A stretch of 64,000 bases of DNA from Prosapia bicincta (Eukaryota > Arthropoda > Insecta > Hemiptera > Cercopidae): positions 143,889,692-143,953,691 of the forward strand of contig JBAIZL010000001.1 of the NCBI GenBank assembly GCA_036971475.1, written 5' to 3'. Both the position numbers and the translations under genes were made by a program. Below the pieces are notes generated by a model that worked only from the letters and a program-made list of their open reading frames with translations, was not told where the DNA came from and made no database searches. This document shows, piece after piece, positions 50,319 to 63,864 of the stretch. Position 1 is the stretch's first letter; each line of letters starts with the position of its first letter.

Positions 50319-53300
50319 AATATATAATAAAAAAGTACTTTATAGTTTATAACGTTTAGCGTAAAGTAAATAAATATGACAGAAATGAATTCAGTTTTTA
50401 TAGTTACAGTTTGTTCATTTTATTTACGTTAGCTATGCTGGAAAGGCGGAAGTGGAAACCTGATTACGGAGTAGCAAATTAAACGTCTGAAATCAATTAC
50501 AACGAGAAAATTAAATAACGTTTCAAATTGTTCTAAACTAACTAAACAAACTGGTGGTTTAATAATTTAATCATTTACTTTCTTTTAAATTAAATATTGC
50601 TTTTGAACATCAACTGTGGTGAATATTTTACTTTATTATACTATTATACTTTCAAATTATAATTACCAATTATGTTAATTTTAAATCTCCAGATACCTAG
50701 AACTTTGTATTGCAATTACAGATATGGAAAGCATGTGATCGTTTTAAACAGTGTATACACTACTACAGTGATGAAAAAAATAATTTGTAATTTATGTCCA
50801 ATTTAATATATTATAAGGTATTATAATACATTACAAGTTATTGTTATTAATACCTATAAAAATGATATAACTAGCTATGCCAATTTAACAGTTGCATATT
50901 TTACATTTCGAGAGCGCCAATAGCCAAAAATAAATATTAAGAAAATGTTATTGAGTTATTAATTAACATAAAGCAGTAAATTTTCATCATTATAGAAGAA
51001 TTTTATTGAATTTTAAATGTCCTTACATTCAACAACTTTTTGAATAACTATAAGCAGAAAAACTGTCGTGAGTAAACTTAATCTTTTATATTAAAATGAA
51101 CAAAACGTAATTCCCAATAGAACATTAACCTTAGCATACTAACTTATTATAAAACATTTCCATCATCACCAGAATAATGAGTGGGTTTGTATGAAAAATA
51201 ATGGGTCATATTATGTTCTTCGTAAAGTGAAGGGAAAATCTATTTGTTTACCTGTCACTTTTATTAATTTCTATTAAAGAAAATTACTTTTAAAAAAATT
51301 GCATTACAATGTCAATGATGATAGTCCATGTTATAGTATTCATAAATTATTTATGGTTTAAATTTCGGAAATTTACCTTGTCTCTTTGTTATGCTCAGAC
51401 TATATTGTTTTATTGATGTATATTCATATCAAGTAGGCTGCTACTCTCCTTTACTTAAGTTCAATACCTGGCTGCACTTCCACTTCTAAACTACATAACT
51501 TTAATGTTTTCCTAACTGAAAGTAATGACTGGAATACTTTCAGAACCGTTTCTTTAAATATTGACGAGAATAATATTCTGTCCATTTGTTTTAAGACTTG
51601 AGACATTTTAACTTAAGCCATTGTTAAATAAATTGTCATAATACAATTTTGCTAAGAAAGCCGATTTTTTGTTTAAATTCATTAAAATTAATACTTTTAA
51701 GGGGACTCTTTGGCTTAATGTTAAATGAAAAGTTTCTTAAATAATATACACGTTTTTAGATCAGTGCAAAGAATAAAACAAAGAAGGATCACCATTTAAA
51801 CGAGGTGAAAATGTTCGTGATATATGAGTGTGTTTTAGAGCACCAAGTTTGTCGCTCCGGAATCAAAAACTAACACACCTCCATATCAGAGCGTGTGTGC
51901 CTTTCTCCTTTAATTAAAACGTTTTGAAATACAAGCAAGAAATTGACACCAATTCAACGCTTGTTGAATTTTCATCATGCTTCAAAATATGAAAAATAAA
52001 ATAAACTTTCTGATTTGTGTATATAAAAGCAGAAAACTCAAAACGCAAATGCTTAAACATATATTTCTGAAAACCATTTTACTAGCCAACGATCGATCAC
52101 ATACCCTGCGAGACTACGATATGTGACGAGACTACGATTCTTCTAATTTCTATAATTTGCTTTAATGATATTCTAGTTCTTATTAGTAATACAATATTTC
52201 TTTGTAAATTTCGTAAAATGACAAATGCCAATTAAACAGCTGTATGAATGTATACATTATTGTGGATTGTAGATATAAAGTTAAGAGGGAAAATTAGGAA
52301 GGAAGTACTTCAGAGTTTAAGTATGTATGCTGTGGTCTGTCGTTGTTTTATAATCCACGATTTTAGTTTACACTAAGATCACAAACACTATTTTCTTGTA
52401 TTCATATTTCTTGTTTTGCCACAAGAACTGGGTTAGTAATTTAAGGACAAGGGTGTCTAGCATTGCACAGAACATAATAAATATAGAATAATTGTTTTAT
52501 TAGAGACGTATTCCTCCCAATCCTATCTCAAAATCATGTCTAATTCCATTAAGTTGTTGTCTAGCTCCATTATTCACCCAGGTGTCCAGTGAAGAAATTA
52601 AATATTGTAAATGTATTGTTAATATATTTAAAAACGTAATTTAACTTTTGAGAGAGAAGCCTATTTCAACTACAATAATTGTATGTATATTGTTTTTTCT
52701 CAATTTGATATTATTTGAATATATCTTATTACTATATCTAGGCTATGTAGATTATTGTCGAAGGTTTGCTTGGCAATGTCTCTACACAAACATAAACCTA
52801 ACATAGTCATATTTTATATACTCTCTTTCAAAATTAATTTTGATTTTCTACGTCTTTAATCAATTTAATTATTAAAATTAATTAAGCTCTATTTCTAATA
52901 ACTTAATTTTTGTTCTAATATGTAAAATCATATAGCCTATATTGTTCAAACGATATATATAAAAAAATTATCTTTAAATATATAAAGCCTAATAACATTC
53001 GTAGATTATAGTTATGTAAAAAACTAAGATAAATAGAATACCATTGTAACTACACTAATGCATTAACATCACGATAATAATAAAACATTACTAATATCTG
53101 AACTAGAGATAGATTACAAATTTTCAACAAACCATTGTATTACAAAATATAATTAGAAATTTTAAAGAATAACTGTTCCTTTGAAAAGTGAAATTTCCAA
53201 CCTAAGACTTAACATGATAAAAAATACAGTAATGAAAACAAAATAATTTTAAAATAGGAAAATTTGTTTTTTTTCAGATACGTACACAGATTTTTAAACC

Positions 53301-56300
53301 TAATCAATGTTGATTTTGCAGTCATACTGAAGCTGCTTCTAACGCTTTCATCGGTACTAATTAACAGAAATAACGAGATAAAATATTAACATTTCTCTGA
53401 AAGCAATAAACACGAACCTGATACAAGTCATACGTCTTTCTAGCACTTCTTTTATTCATACCGAAACTGAACACGCGGATAAATTCTGCTGGATTTCACT
53501 TAGCAACGATGTGACTACTGATCTCGAATTATTTGGGCTAAATTAATTATCTTAAAAAAGTAGAGTGTATTCGAAGAAGTCAATATATGTTTTATTTACG
53601 TGAATTTTTCGTGAGCATGTCAACAATATAACGTCCTAATACAACTTTTGCAATAAAATCTATTATTTATAAATAATATTTACGGGTTTTAATTAACCAA
53701 ACGATTTGAATATTCAGATGATCCACGGATAACTTTAAATTAGTATATTACAAAAATACCGTTTCATACAAGAGGTAATAATTTTTGTTAATTGTGTTCT
53801 TTTAAATTATAAAATAAATGTAGAGTAAATATAAATATAAAGATAAGTAATGTACCTTAAGTTATTTATATATTAGGGGTTGGGATATAGTAAAATATAT
53901 TTTTTCTTTTATTATTGTATGTATATATGTACTGCTGCAATATTGACCTCTGAGGTTTGAGTCCTCGCAGCGGTACTGTAACAGTATTTCGGTGAAATTT
54001 ACTAAGTAAAATAGTTTTTAAAACCGACATATATGAACAAAGCATAGTTGATGTATATAGCATTGGGTTTATTTAAAATGAATGGTCCAAATCAATAACA
54101 TTGGTTTACAACATAAACCCTTTCAAACATTGTTCATGTCCAGTTTTGTTTTCTGTTTATACCAAGTTCAAAGTTTGTATGGCGTTATTCAAATAATATT
54201 GAGATGTAAAACCTCGATGACTATCCGTCTCAAAGAGTCGAAACGGACGTATATCTTTCCTTTATTCATTTTGAATTTGTAACTATTTAAATAAAATTTT
54301 GAAAAATATATTTAAACAATACTCATCAGTACCTGTTTTTGAAGAAGTATAAAGGTTTTAGTTTTATAAGGTTTTTTAGTCCAATACAAAGTGCTGAACA
54401 TGCAGTCTCATATTACAAGTGATTTTATAACGAAAAAGAGCCTAGGCCTAGCATGTAATAAACACATTTTAACTAAACCCATCGTTCTCGGTATACGAGG
54501 TCCTATTTCCTTTAGGTAGTTGAAATTGCTTTGAAAAAAGAAACAATTTTCCACTGTTACATGGTTTACAAAAATGTAAAAGCGGCAAAACTGCTTATTT
54601 CGTACTTAATAGATGAAAACGGAGTGAAAGAAAACATCATACGATATAGGGCAGGAGGGTAGATTGAGTACCGGGTTGTGGCTTTTTTTTCATGTTAGCA
54701 AAAAAAAACAATAATATTTTCCTCTGTGTAACGTACCCCATTTAGTAAAGCTATTTTAACAACAAATAAGATGTTTGGTGTATAATCGTAACATAATTCT
54801 ACTTATATCTTTATACGCTGTATCACGTGAATTATAAAGCGTATTGAATAATTCATAGTGTGAATAATATATACTAAATTTCTTAGATTGTGTTATAACA
54901 TTTATTATTATATTAAATTAACTTTAATATATTATAAATCTTTATAAATGCCAAAGAAAATTTACCTTTCATAACTAAATAAAAAGTAAAGAAATTCTAT
55001 TCTATCTCACGTTTAAAATAATGATTGCATCATAGTAGCTACTATACACAGAATATCTCCAGTAGAACCACTAGTCGTGGTAGTACCACTACAAATATAT
55101 CACGACATGAACCGTTTACTCCCGCTCTATCAAATCTATCATGCAATTTGGGCACAATAAAAACTTGAGAATATTTATTTTCTGATTAAAATTAAAACTG
55201 TAAGATTTCTATACACCAATAAAAAGGAGCACATCTCAATACACTAGAACAATATAAAATTAAGAAACACACAACAACTCAAAGTACAAACATAATTAAC
55301 GAACAAACCCAATACAAATCACACATACTCTTTGATACTTTCGAAAACCTGCCTTTTAAAGCGTCAGGTCTCAACCTAACATCTCCAAGTAGAAGACACT
55401 GATGACGATCTCCACATAGCGATTGCAAACTTTCTATCTCTGTGTGTTTTTACAAATTTACCAAATTTAAAGTTCGTATAGCCATAAACTAATATTAAAG
55501 TGATTAATAATGCTTCACCGAACGTAATGAACTACAAACTTCAAGGCTTTAGCTATGTTTGAAATTGCATCAAAAGGAAATATAATTTGTTTTCTTTTGA
55601 TGTATGATATACGGAATAATAATCAAAACTACAATGTAGATTTTACCTGGTATTTACCAAATAGAACAGTGAAAAAATGGTTAATAATAATAGGGATAAA
55701 TAAAGCAATAATTGTATTCACAGTATAAATATTAACATAATAAATCGAATTATAAACATTTAGGAAGTAAAGAAAATAAATATGTGATTAGCATAGACTG
55801 CAATAAATAAATATAACTATTTATTAAATTTTGTTTCTGATTTTGGAATAATATTCCAAATTTGTTCGGAAAATAATTAAAATAAAGGTTAAAAACTTAC
55901 TATCAAAATGGTTTCCCTTAAATGTTATAACAAATAAGAACAATAAAAAGTGTAAGTGCAACGTTCTCTAAGAAACTTAATCCATTTTCTTTCAAATTAG
56001 AATATTGCGTAAATAAAATTTGTCTTTGAAATTTCATTTTAATTATATAAAATCAAATAAAATAAAATTTGTCTTGGAATGTGATTTTGTAAACAAACAT
56101 ACTTTAACTTTAATTTGAATAAAAAATTCTAAAATGGTTTCACTCTTGGTGTGTACGTTTATTAGGTGAACAGAGCTACATATTTAATTCGAGCACAGTT
56201 CAAAACACATTTTCCTTATATTCAGGGAAGACTTACTGATAAAAAGTGTCCGAAAAGGACATTGTACATCTTTTAGAGTAACTTTAGAAATAAAATAAGG

Positions 56301-58199
56301 TGGCTCCTTGTTTTAACAATGGATTAAAATTTTTCAATAGATTATGAACGTGTTTATATACCACATAAATTGGATATGATATTTTGATTTTACTCTTTTT
56401 ATATTGAACATATAGTTTAAATTATAACATTGTTTTCTTATTTTGCTGCACTTCATTTTCATTTATGTAGAACAAATAATTTGTATAGATTTAAACTCTT
56501 TTCATAAAAACTATTAACTCTTTTAGTTTTATAGAACTGCAATTATTTAATATTATAATTTATAATAATTATTTCAAATAATAGAAGAGTATAATAGTAT
56601 AAAAAGTTATTGAAAAAACGAATCTTTGCAGTTTTTTTTTGAAGTGTTTTGGGATCCTGGTTATACAACTGGTTATACAACAAAATAATGTTTGTAATTA
56701 TTTTTTTAAACATCGACCGTATGGGATATCAACATTACATCATATCTTCATAAAACTCGTTCCTTTTGCGAAACCAATTTTCTAGACAAAATTGCATACT
56801 ATAAACCTTTCACGAGAATGTGTTAGAGATTAATAACGACCTATTTAAATAAATGGCTCATCAGAGCTACATGCGTTGCCTAAATACTGGTATTTACCCT
56901 GCTTGATTTTTGTTAACAAAGCACAGTCATTCTTACAAGTTATTATAGCAGTATCTACAACGCTTAAATGAAAGGTTTGGAATTTTAAAAAAGAATTCCA
57001 TGAAATATGTAACGCAAGAGTTATATTGGTTTAACGAAAGTGGAAGGACATAACTGAGATTGGTGTTCAGTCATGTAAACTTTCTTAGTGATCTTTATAA
57101 GCTTCTCTTGAATTAGCCAATGACGGTCAAGAAGTATGATGGAAAGCTCTTATGATATTCGGATGAGTTAGAACCTAAATTGTGAATAATTTTAAATTTA
57201 TTTTGGCAACTGAATCACATGCATCTGAAATTGAAAAATATTTGGTGAATTTTAAATCACCCAAGTCAATCCTCTAATTTCAGAACCAATGAAACATTCC
57301 TGTTTGCATATTACCCATCACTAAATTCATCCCCCGATCACGAGACTTCGTTTAGTTAAACCAATTAGGCGTGGAATATGGTTTATTAATATACAGTATA
57401 TTAATTCTTTGTAAATAAAAAAGTTATAAATAGTTTGTAGTCGCCTGAAACAAATAAACCACTGGTGGTTCTAGTGAAGTCTTGAAAACCAAATTCTTTT
57501 AAATTATAAACAATTTTGAAATAACATTGACAAAAAAATTTAAAGAAGGTAAAGAACTAACCTGTATTTGCACATGAGAATTGTAATTAGTATTCTAAGA
57601 TAAACCTAAGTATAACATCAGTTAGGAAATTTATTCAAAAATAAATAGATGCTGTAATATCGTATAGTCTATGTAAGGTCAATGCCTAGGGTTGTATTAG
57701 CAATTTTGTGGACATCTGGTATGGAGGGAAATGCTTTTTAGTTCCTGTTAAAGAATGATATCGAATAAAAACTTCAGTAACGAAGAACATGTAATACGTT
57801 TATATTGAGCTGTAATAGTTTTATAATAAATCTTATCAAAACTAACCAAAAGCTAAACACACTACATACGTCGTGAAATAATACATGCACGAATCATTGT
57901 ATGAGGGCAAGTCAAAAAATAATTGTCCTAGGATGTTTTTTCTTAATAAAAATCTTGCGGAAAAGTTAAATATAGACAAAAAGTTCACGCTATCCGAGGC
58001 CTATGTCAAAGTCTTCACTTTTCTCAGATTTGGGGCTTATTAGCTTAAAATTTGTAACTAAGCATCTGGAGGTAGGCTAATATTCCATGTTAATACCTAA
58101 CATACTTCTTCTACACAACAAAAATGGTGGAGACAACACTCGTATGACATGGATATTTTTTTATTCTAATGGATAACATTTAAAAGGATAATCCTGATC
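50319..58199. other. AT-rich non-coding stretch
   Basis: Almost 8 kb with no domain-bearing frame. Very small duplications are present (for example TGGTTATACAAC twice near 56659, and an ATAAAATTTGTCTT word near 56015 and again near 56063), but no element is recognised. Confidence 0.5.
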
Positions 58200-58566
58200 T
58201 ATGTGAAGTTTATATAATCAGTATTGCAGGTAAGTTTGTAAGCTTATCTGGCTTTGCCTCACTTATAAGAGAAATAAATTGTAGAATAACATGAATAATA
58301 ATCTAATTATTCCACGCACTGATAACATTCGGTATAAAAATTAATAAAATAGTTACATTCACGTATTCTAGTACCTAAGGCACGGAGATTGAAAAGTATA
58401 ATAGTATACTAGAACGTAGGGGATCGATCTACACTCCCGAAAGGTCTAACTTGCTCTGCTTGGTTCAAACTGCAAAACCAACCTTATCACGGGTGAGCTT
58501 TGTCTGACTTTGGCGGCGGGTTTAAAATAAAAGAAATGAGTCTATATTAATTTTAAATACGTAACA
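58200..58566 (-). repeat. candidate 3' LTR of the BEL/Pao element
   Basis: On the minus strand the segment after the integrase frame ends in AAGGCCCCCGGTA, immediately followed by TGTTACGTATTT from 58566. TG is the usual LTR start. The following ~100 bases are GC-richer, with CCCGCCGCCAAAG. The end of the LTR is not determined. Weak similarity of part of it (about 58330-58365) to 63915-63950 may reflect the paired LTR but is close to chance in AT-rich DNA. Confidence 0.35.
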
Positions 58567-58711
58567 TACCGGGGGCCTTGAATCCTTCTAGGATTCAAAG
58601 AGAACTAACACAAATATAATATCTTTAGAGTTTATAAAAATAAAAAGTTCATAAAGGAAAATTAAAAAATATCTCTTTTACAAAGAGTGAACGCACTATG
58701 GCGCAAGTTCA

Positions 58712-59821
58712 TTATGAGCGTAGAGGTAGAGGGAAAACCTTGTGAGCAGGTCTTGTCAAGGTTCCCTGCTTTGTCTTCAAATGAACCACTCTTACTACAC
58801 CATCCTTTCCTGGAGAAACACTTCTTATCGTAGCCAGAGGCCATGCGAGAGGTGGTGCAGGTTGATGCACTAACACGAGGTCGCCGACGCACAGGTTGAC
58901 AGTTGGCACGTTCCACGTCCCCCGTTGCTGAAGAGTATTGATATATTCTAGATGCCATCTCTTCCAAATACGCTGGTGAAAGGCCTTGATTAGCTGCCAG
59001 TGCTTGAGTCGGTTGGCAGGAACGTTGAAAAGATCCTCTTCTGGAACTGAAACCAATGAAGATCCTATTAAGAAGTGACCTGGGGTGAGTGTATTGAGGT
59101 CTGAGGCGTCGTTTGACAGAGGTGTGAGAGGTCTCGAATTCAAAATAGCCTCTACTTGAGTTGTGAGAGTGGAAAATTCACATAGAGTTAAAATATGTTC
59201 ACCGATGACACGTCGGAGGTGATGTTTTGCACTCTTGATTGCTGCTTCCCAAAGACCACCTTGATGAGGAGCTGCAGGCGGGTTGAAATGAAAGTTGATA
59301 TTGTGTTGTGATGAGAATTCAGCAAGAGGGGTTCGGCCTGAAGAGATGATGAGATTTTGTAAAGCATTATTCGCTCCAACGAAATTCGTTCCACAGTCAG
59401 AATAAATATTTGTGCAAAGACCACGTCTAGACACAAATCGGGTGAGAGCGGCAATAAACCCATCTGTCGACAGGTCCGATACTACTTCAATGTGTACAGC
59501 CTTTGTCACAAGGCAAACAAAGATACAAATATATGCTTTTGTCAAGCGACTTGAGCGCAAATTGTGCATCTTGATGTTAAAAGGACCTCCGTAGTCAATT
59601 CCGGTGTTGAGAAACGGACGAGAAGGAGTTAATCTTGCTTTTGGTAAATCACCCATGAGCGGAGATTTATTGTGAGGCTTGTGTCGAAAACATACAACAC
59701 ATTGAAAAATGCGAGAGCGTATTACACTTCGGGCCGAGAGTATCCACACATCCTGTGCAAGAAGTGATGTGCCCGAGTGTAAGTATTTTCGATGATAAAA
59801 ATCAGGGGGCCGTACCACCAA
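58712..59821 (-). pseudogene. BEL/Pao integrase with C-terminal DUF5641-like domain
   Basis: An open frame of 369 codons, part of the former polyprotein and not an independent gene; its first codon is TTG. The zinc-binding region is truncated: the CxxC (residues 41-44, CVVC) is present, but the upstream histidine part is mostly missing. The catalytic core has the D,D,E triad: Asp76 (NTGIDYGGPF), Asp142 (IYSDCGTNF) and Glu192 (HQGGLWEAA). The C-terminus has GDLVLV, WPLATI and a PGKDGVVRVV block, typical of the DUF5641 region in this superfamily. It would insert element cDNA into the genome. The join to RNase H at about 59800 is both frame-shifted and too short. Confidence 0.92.
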
Positions 59822-60885
59822 ATTGAGTGCTGTGGTAAATCTTTAGGAAGTAACCCACGCGACGCGCAATCAGCAGGATGATCTTCACTCGCTACGTGTC
59901 TCCAGTAATGAGGAGACAATAATTCTTGTATCTGGGTAACCCGGTTGGCAACAAACGTCTTCAATCGACGAAGAGGAGTTTGTACCCATGTCAGTGTTAC
60001 TGTCGAATCACACCATAGAAATACAGAAGAAAATTCCACCCTTTTTTCAGAAAGAGAGATAACATATCCCACTAGTTGGGCGAGTAAATGAGCTGCACTT
60101 AGCTCTAATCGAGGTACCGTGAGCCTTTTCAGAGGGGCTACTCGAGTCTTCGATATTACTTGCCGAATTAACACTGAGTCGTCGCTAAGTTGGCATCTCA
60201 AGTAAACGACGGCGGCATAACCGTTCTCAGAAGCATCTGAGAAACCGTGTAACTCAAAGTGTCTCGAGTGTGTTATTCGTAATGCACGAGGAATTACAAT
60301 TTCTCGTAGAGTATTAGCCGAGTCTGTAAAGGTTTGCCATAATTTCAATTGTTCAGATGGAAGTGGTTCATCCCAGTTCCATCCTTTGTTCCAGAGTAGT
60401 TGCATAAAACGCTTGGCCCACATAACAATGGGTGAGAAAAAGCCACAAGGGTCGTAAATCTGGGCAATGATACCGAGAATTTCACGTTTAGTCCTGGAAT
60501 TGTGAGGAAAATTCAAATTATAGGTAAACGTATCGGTAGAGGGTGACCAGTGAAGACCTAATATAGTGAAATGTGGTTGTTTACTGCCTTGAAGGAATAC
60601 AGGGGTCTCTAAATGAGCATCAGGAAGATCTTGCAGCAGTTGACTGTAGTTAGATTTCCATTTGCGTAGTTCAAAGCCTCCGCGAGCCAGGAGCGAGATG
60701 AGTTGCTTATGGAGGCTCAAAGCCTTTTCTTCAGAGTCAGCTCCAGAGATGATGTCATCTACGAACGTCTGCGTGCGTAGAATATTTGCAGTTTCAGGAT
60801 AGGAGTCACCTTCGTCTGCAGCGAGCTGATGTAAGGTTCTAATGGCATGATACGGTGAACAATTCACTCCGTAAGTCACTGTCAT
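59806..60885 (-). pseudogene. BEL/Pao reverse transcriptase (C-terminal part) and RNase H
   Basis: The open frame contains the reverse transcriptase active-site motif FVDD at 60754-60765 (residues 41-44), where many relatives have YVDD. A thumb/connection region follows with ILGLHW and YDPCGFFSPI, family hallmarks. RNase H then shows Asp217 (GFSDAS), Glu261 (PRLEL), Asp293 (WCDS) and Asp339 (HPADCASRG). The enzyme pair copies element RNA into DNA and removes the RNA strand in virus-like particles. The frame continues to 59722, but after WWYGP (59806-59820) it no longer encodes family sequence; the integrase frame takes over in another phase. Confidence 0.93.
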
Positions 60886-60896
60886 GAGCTTGTAGA

Positions 60897-61570
60897 TTAA
60901 GAGGGCTGATCTGGACTTTCACGCCATAAGATCATCTGATAGCACTGGCCATCATGGTGCATTTTTACCTGTCTATACATTTGGCGAATGTCACAAGAAA
61001 AAACAACGTTATGAATCCGAAAATTTAGTAATAAATCACAAATATTCGTTTGCATCTTTTTGCCTGTTAATAAAATATTATTAAGAGAAATACCATTAGA
61101 GGTTTCAGAACTAGCATCAAATACAGTACGTAAACGAGTTGTGCTGCTAGACTCCTTTAAAACACCATGATGAGGAAGGAAGTAATGAGGTACAGTTAGA
61201 TCAGTATTATGAGCGTATATCATGTGACCAGAGGCTAAGTAGTCAGCCATAAAATCAGTATATAGGGATTTAAATTAAAGTTGAGCACTAAATTTCTTTT
61301 CTAGAAAGTGCAGGTTTTTTTCTGCATTTAAACGAGATTGACCCAGAGGAGGATGTTCAGTCTTGAATGGTAGTCGGACGCAATATCGGCCAGATTGGTC
61401 CCGAGTATGAGTGGCGAGAAAGTGATATTCACCTAATGTATCTTCTTGAGAGAACTTAGACACAGCAGGCGGTTCTTCCTGTTGCCAAAACCTTTGTAGT
61501 GAGTCGTGAAGGTCAATGTCGTTGACAACTAGAAGTGTAGTTGATAATTGAGAGCTTGAGTTACTATGAA
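60897..61570 (-). pseudogene. BEL/Pao linker and reverse transcriptase fingers/palm
   Basis: The frame starts after the protease with a LQRFWQQEEPP-like block (about 61500), then EYHFLATHTRDQSGRYCVRL, both typical of the region before the BEL/Pao reverse transcriptase. An in-frame TAA at about 61275 separates this from the fingers and palm segment (TRLRTVFDASSETSNGISLN, then SCDIRQMYRQV with the first catalytic Asp). The frame ends after ILWRES, about 10 codons before the downstream frame, a one-base phase change near 60900. Together with the downstream frame it makes one polymerase domain broken by one stop and one shift. Confidence 0.9.
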
Positions 61571-61571
61571 G

Positions 61572-62205
61572 TTAACTGCCAGATAGACATGGTGCGTTAC
61601 CCATTACTAAAAAGCCAAAGTGTGTGCCTATTAGCCTGGGTAAACCAGGTCCGAGGTTATAAGATTCTTGAGTAAGTATGAGTGGAAATAAAGCACCACC
61701 AAGAAGAACGTCTATGCCTCCTGGCAAGTGAAACGTAGGGTCTGCATAAACATAAGGACGGACCTTGGAAAGAACTGCATAGTCTACTTGTGTGCTTGGT
61801 AGGTTAACACAAATTTTTTCCAACATTAAAAATCTTTCATTAATTGAAATAACCTTGCCCCCCAAGTGTTTCAACGGCAACTGAGGTGAGACCTTTTGAG
61901 CTTAGGGGTACTTGAAACAATCCTACCACACTATGAGTGGTCTTAGTACGAGGAGCACACAATAATTGAGCAGCACGCTCGGTGACAAAACAAGATTGAC
62001 TGCCAGAGTCAACAAGAGCACGAAATACATGAGTAATTCCGTTAGACGAGGTAAGCTTAACAAGTAGAGTGCCTAAGAGAACAGTATTAGAGATTTGAGA
62101 CGTATTCTGCTTTTCTTGACAGGTCATAGTGATTGGAGAAGGGGTTATTTCCTGTTGAAGTGTCGGAGAGTCTTGACGCGAAGTGTGAGGTGTGGTCCGT
62201 TGCAT
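61572..62205 (-). pseudogene. BEL/Pao aspartic protease (DUF1758 type)
   Basis: The first frame carries FRALVDSGSQSCF, the retropepsin active site; its catalytic Asp codon is at 62008-62010. A one-base shift near 61850-61880 moves to a second frame with IDVLLGGALF and GTHFGFLVMG, the conserved C-terminal part of this protease family. That frame closes at a TAA at 61572, but the same phase continues into the pre-polymerase region. The protease would cut the polyprotein into Gag and Pol units. In this copy it is frame-shifted and so inactive. Confidence 0.9.
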
Positions 62206-63462
62206 CGTAGAGTGATTTTCAAAATGTAATAATGTATGATGATTTTTGTGGTATTTGTAGCAACTAAACTTTGACCTACAGTCCTTAAGATGGTGAGTAC
62301 CTAAGCATGAGGTACAACGCCCCTTTTTCCTTTACAATTTTGAGACGGGATTTGGCGTCCTGACTCTTGAAGTCCGGACACGAATATACCTTATGGTCAA
62401 TTTTATTGCATATAAAGCATGGATGAGGTTTAACATTAATGGAGGAGCCTTCTCCATAATTGTAGGAATCAGTAATACTTTTTGTTTAAAGTATTTATTT
62501 TGGGAACCAGAGGGGGTGCGTGATCCAGACGAGGGGAGTTTCGAGGTGAAAGGAGAATGAAGATTGGCATCTTCAACTTCATTACATTCTTTACTTAAAA
62601 ACTTAATAATTTCCGCTGCATCAGGTATTGTAGTGGAGTCAACTCTCTCTTGAGTAACAGTTGATGAACGGAAGTTTTCAAAACGGTTCCTAAGTTCACT
62701 ATCCATTTTTCGTAAAAGCATAGCAGATAACAAAGGATTTTTACTAGTGATATCGATGTCAAGACCTTTAAGAGCTTGTATATTTTCTGAGTATAAATTT
62801 ACAAAATTTCTCATTTGTTTAGGCGTGTGTTCTACAGAGGGCAAATCTAAAATTGGATTGAGGTGTAAAGTAACTAACCGCCTCGGCGAGTGATATCTTT
62901 CTTTTAATAAGTCATAAGCCACTTTATAATTAGCGTCAGAAATAGGGAGAGATTTAATTAAATTTAGCGGTTCTCCTGAGATAACGCTCAATAAATATTG
63001 AAGTTTAGAAACTGCTGGTAACGATGCATTTTCATGAATGCTAGCGTTAAATATATTAATGAATGACATCCATTCGAGAAATTCACCATCGAAATGCTTG
63101 ATTTCAAGCTTAGGCACTCGTATATGTAACTGAGGAGTAACTATTTCACATTTAGGCCTTGTTGATGACATCTTACTTTCTATCGAATATACAGTAGAAT
63201 TAACATAATCGAATAACTCGTTGATGCTGTTAAGAGGAGCGTAGTTGGGTTGAAAATTCGGGTTAGCCTGTTTTTCTAGTTTATGATAAATGTCTAAAAT
63301 ATCAGAAAATTCTTCACGAAGGCTATTTATAGATTTAGCGCGCACCAACAATGTTTGCAGAATTGACTTATCAGACTTTTTTTTTGTTAGATCAAAAATC
63401 TCTTGAATTTGACTAAATATATTGTCTTACTTTGATTTAATAACTGCCATAGATTTTGCCAT
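62206..63462 (-). pseudogene. BEL/Pao Gag with CCHC zinc knuckles
   Basis: The natural start is the ATG at 63460-63462 (MAKSMAVIKSK), followed by an in-frame TAA at 63427-63429. The phase then stays open from 63426 to about 62484. It encodes a coiled N-terminal part and the DUF1759 capsid-like region (KLEIKHFDGEFLEW, then LQYLLSVISGEPLNLI). Around 62484 an A-run shift moves the frame. The first knuckle, CFICNKIDHKVYSC (C-x2-C-x4-H-x4-C, 62378-62419), is read in the shifted phase. A second, compensating shift near 62325 returns to the original phase, where CTSC-x3-H-x4-C (62278-62316) and an HHTLLH signature follow. Gag packages element RNA; one Cys of the third finger is replaced by Tyr. Confidence 0.9.
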
Positions 63463-63864
63463 GATTAAATGATAGTTTTATAGTAGAAGATGAGATATCT
63501 GCTTTAATTTTTAAATTACAAAATGTTTTAAAGAGATTAGGCCTATGAGCGTATATATTTAACGGAGAGATAAATAAGCCTAAGTAAACAACAAATCGAC
63601 GTAGGCTCAATGAGAAAACCTTCTATAAACAACTGAAATCACTTTTCATAAACTTTTACAATTAATTTAAACCAACATATTAATGCACGCCAAAGCCAAA
63701 CAAAGATAAGAGAGGATCAGCTGTTTCATATACTGCTACATGAAACTAGTTTTCCAGTGTTTGCATGCACAGACAAAGTTTGAAAAAACTTGTAGAAATT
63801 GTAGAATGAACACATATAATGAATTGTATTTTATTTTGTTTTTTATATAGGTCTTAAGGCTCAA
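63463..63864 (-). other. BEL/Pao 5' leader (untranslated)
   Basis: Between the Gag start and the candidate primer-binding site there is no significant open frame. It is AT-rich and probably the untranslated leader, where packaging and dimerisation signals usually lie. No specific signal is recognised. Confidence 0.45.

Noticed and set aside
58662..58967. 101-codon minus frame overlapping the integrase C-terminus
   Set aside because: Alternative phase of the same strand; the integrase phase carries the conserved DUF5641-like blocks.
59412..59594. Plus-strand frame opposite the integrase
   Set aside because: Antisense shadow of the integrase coding strand, which has clear catalytic motifs.
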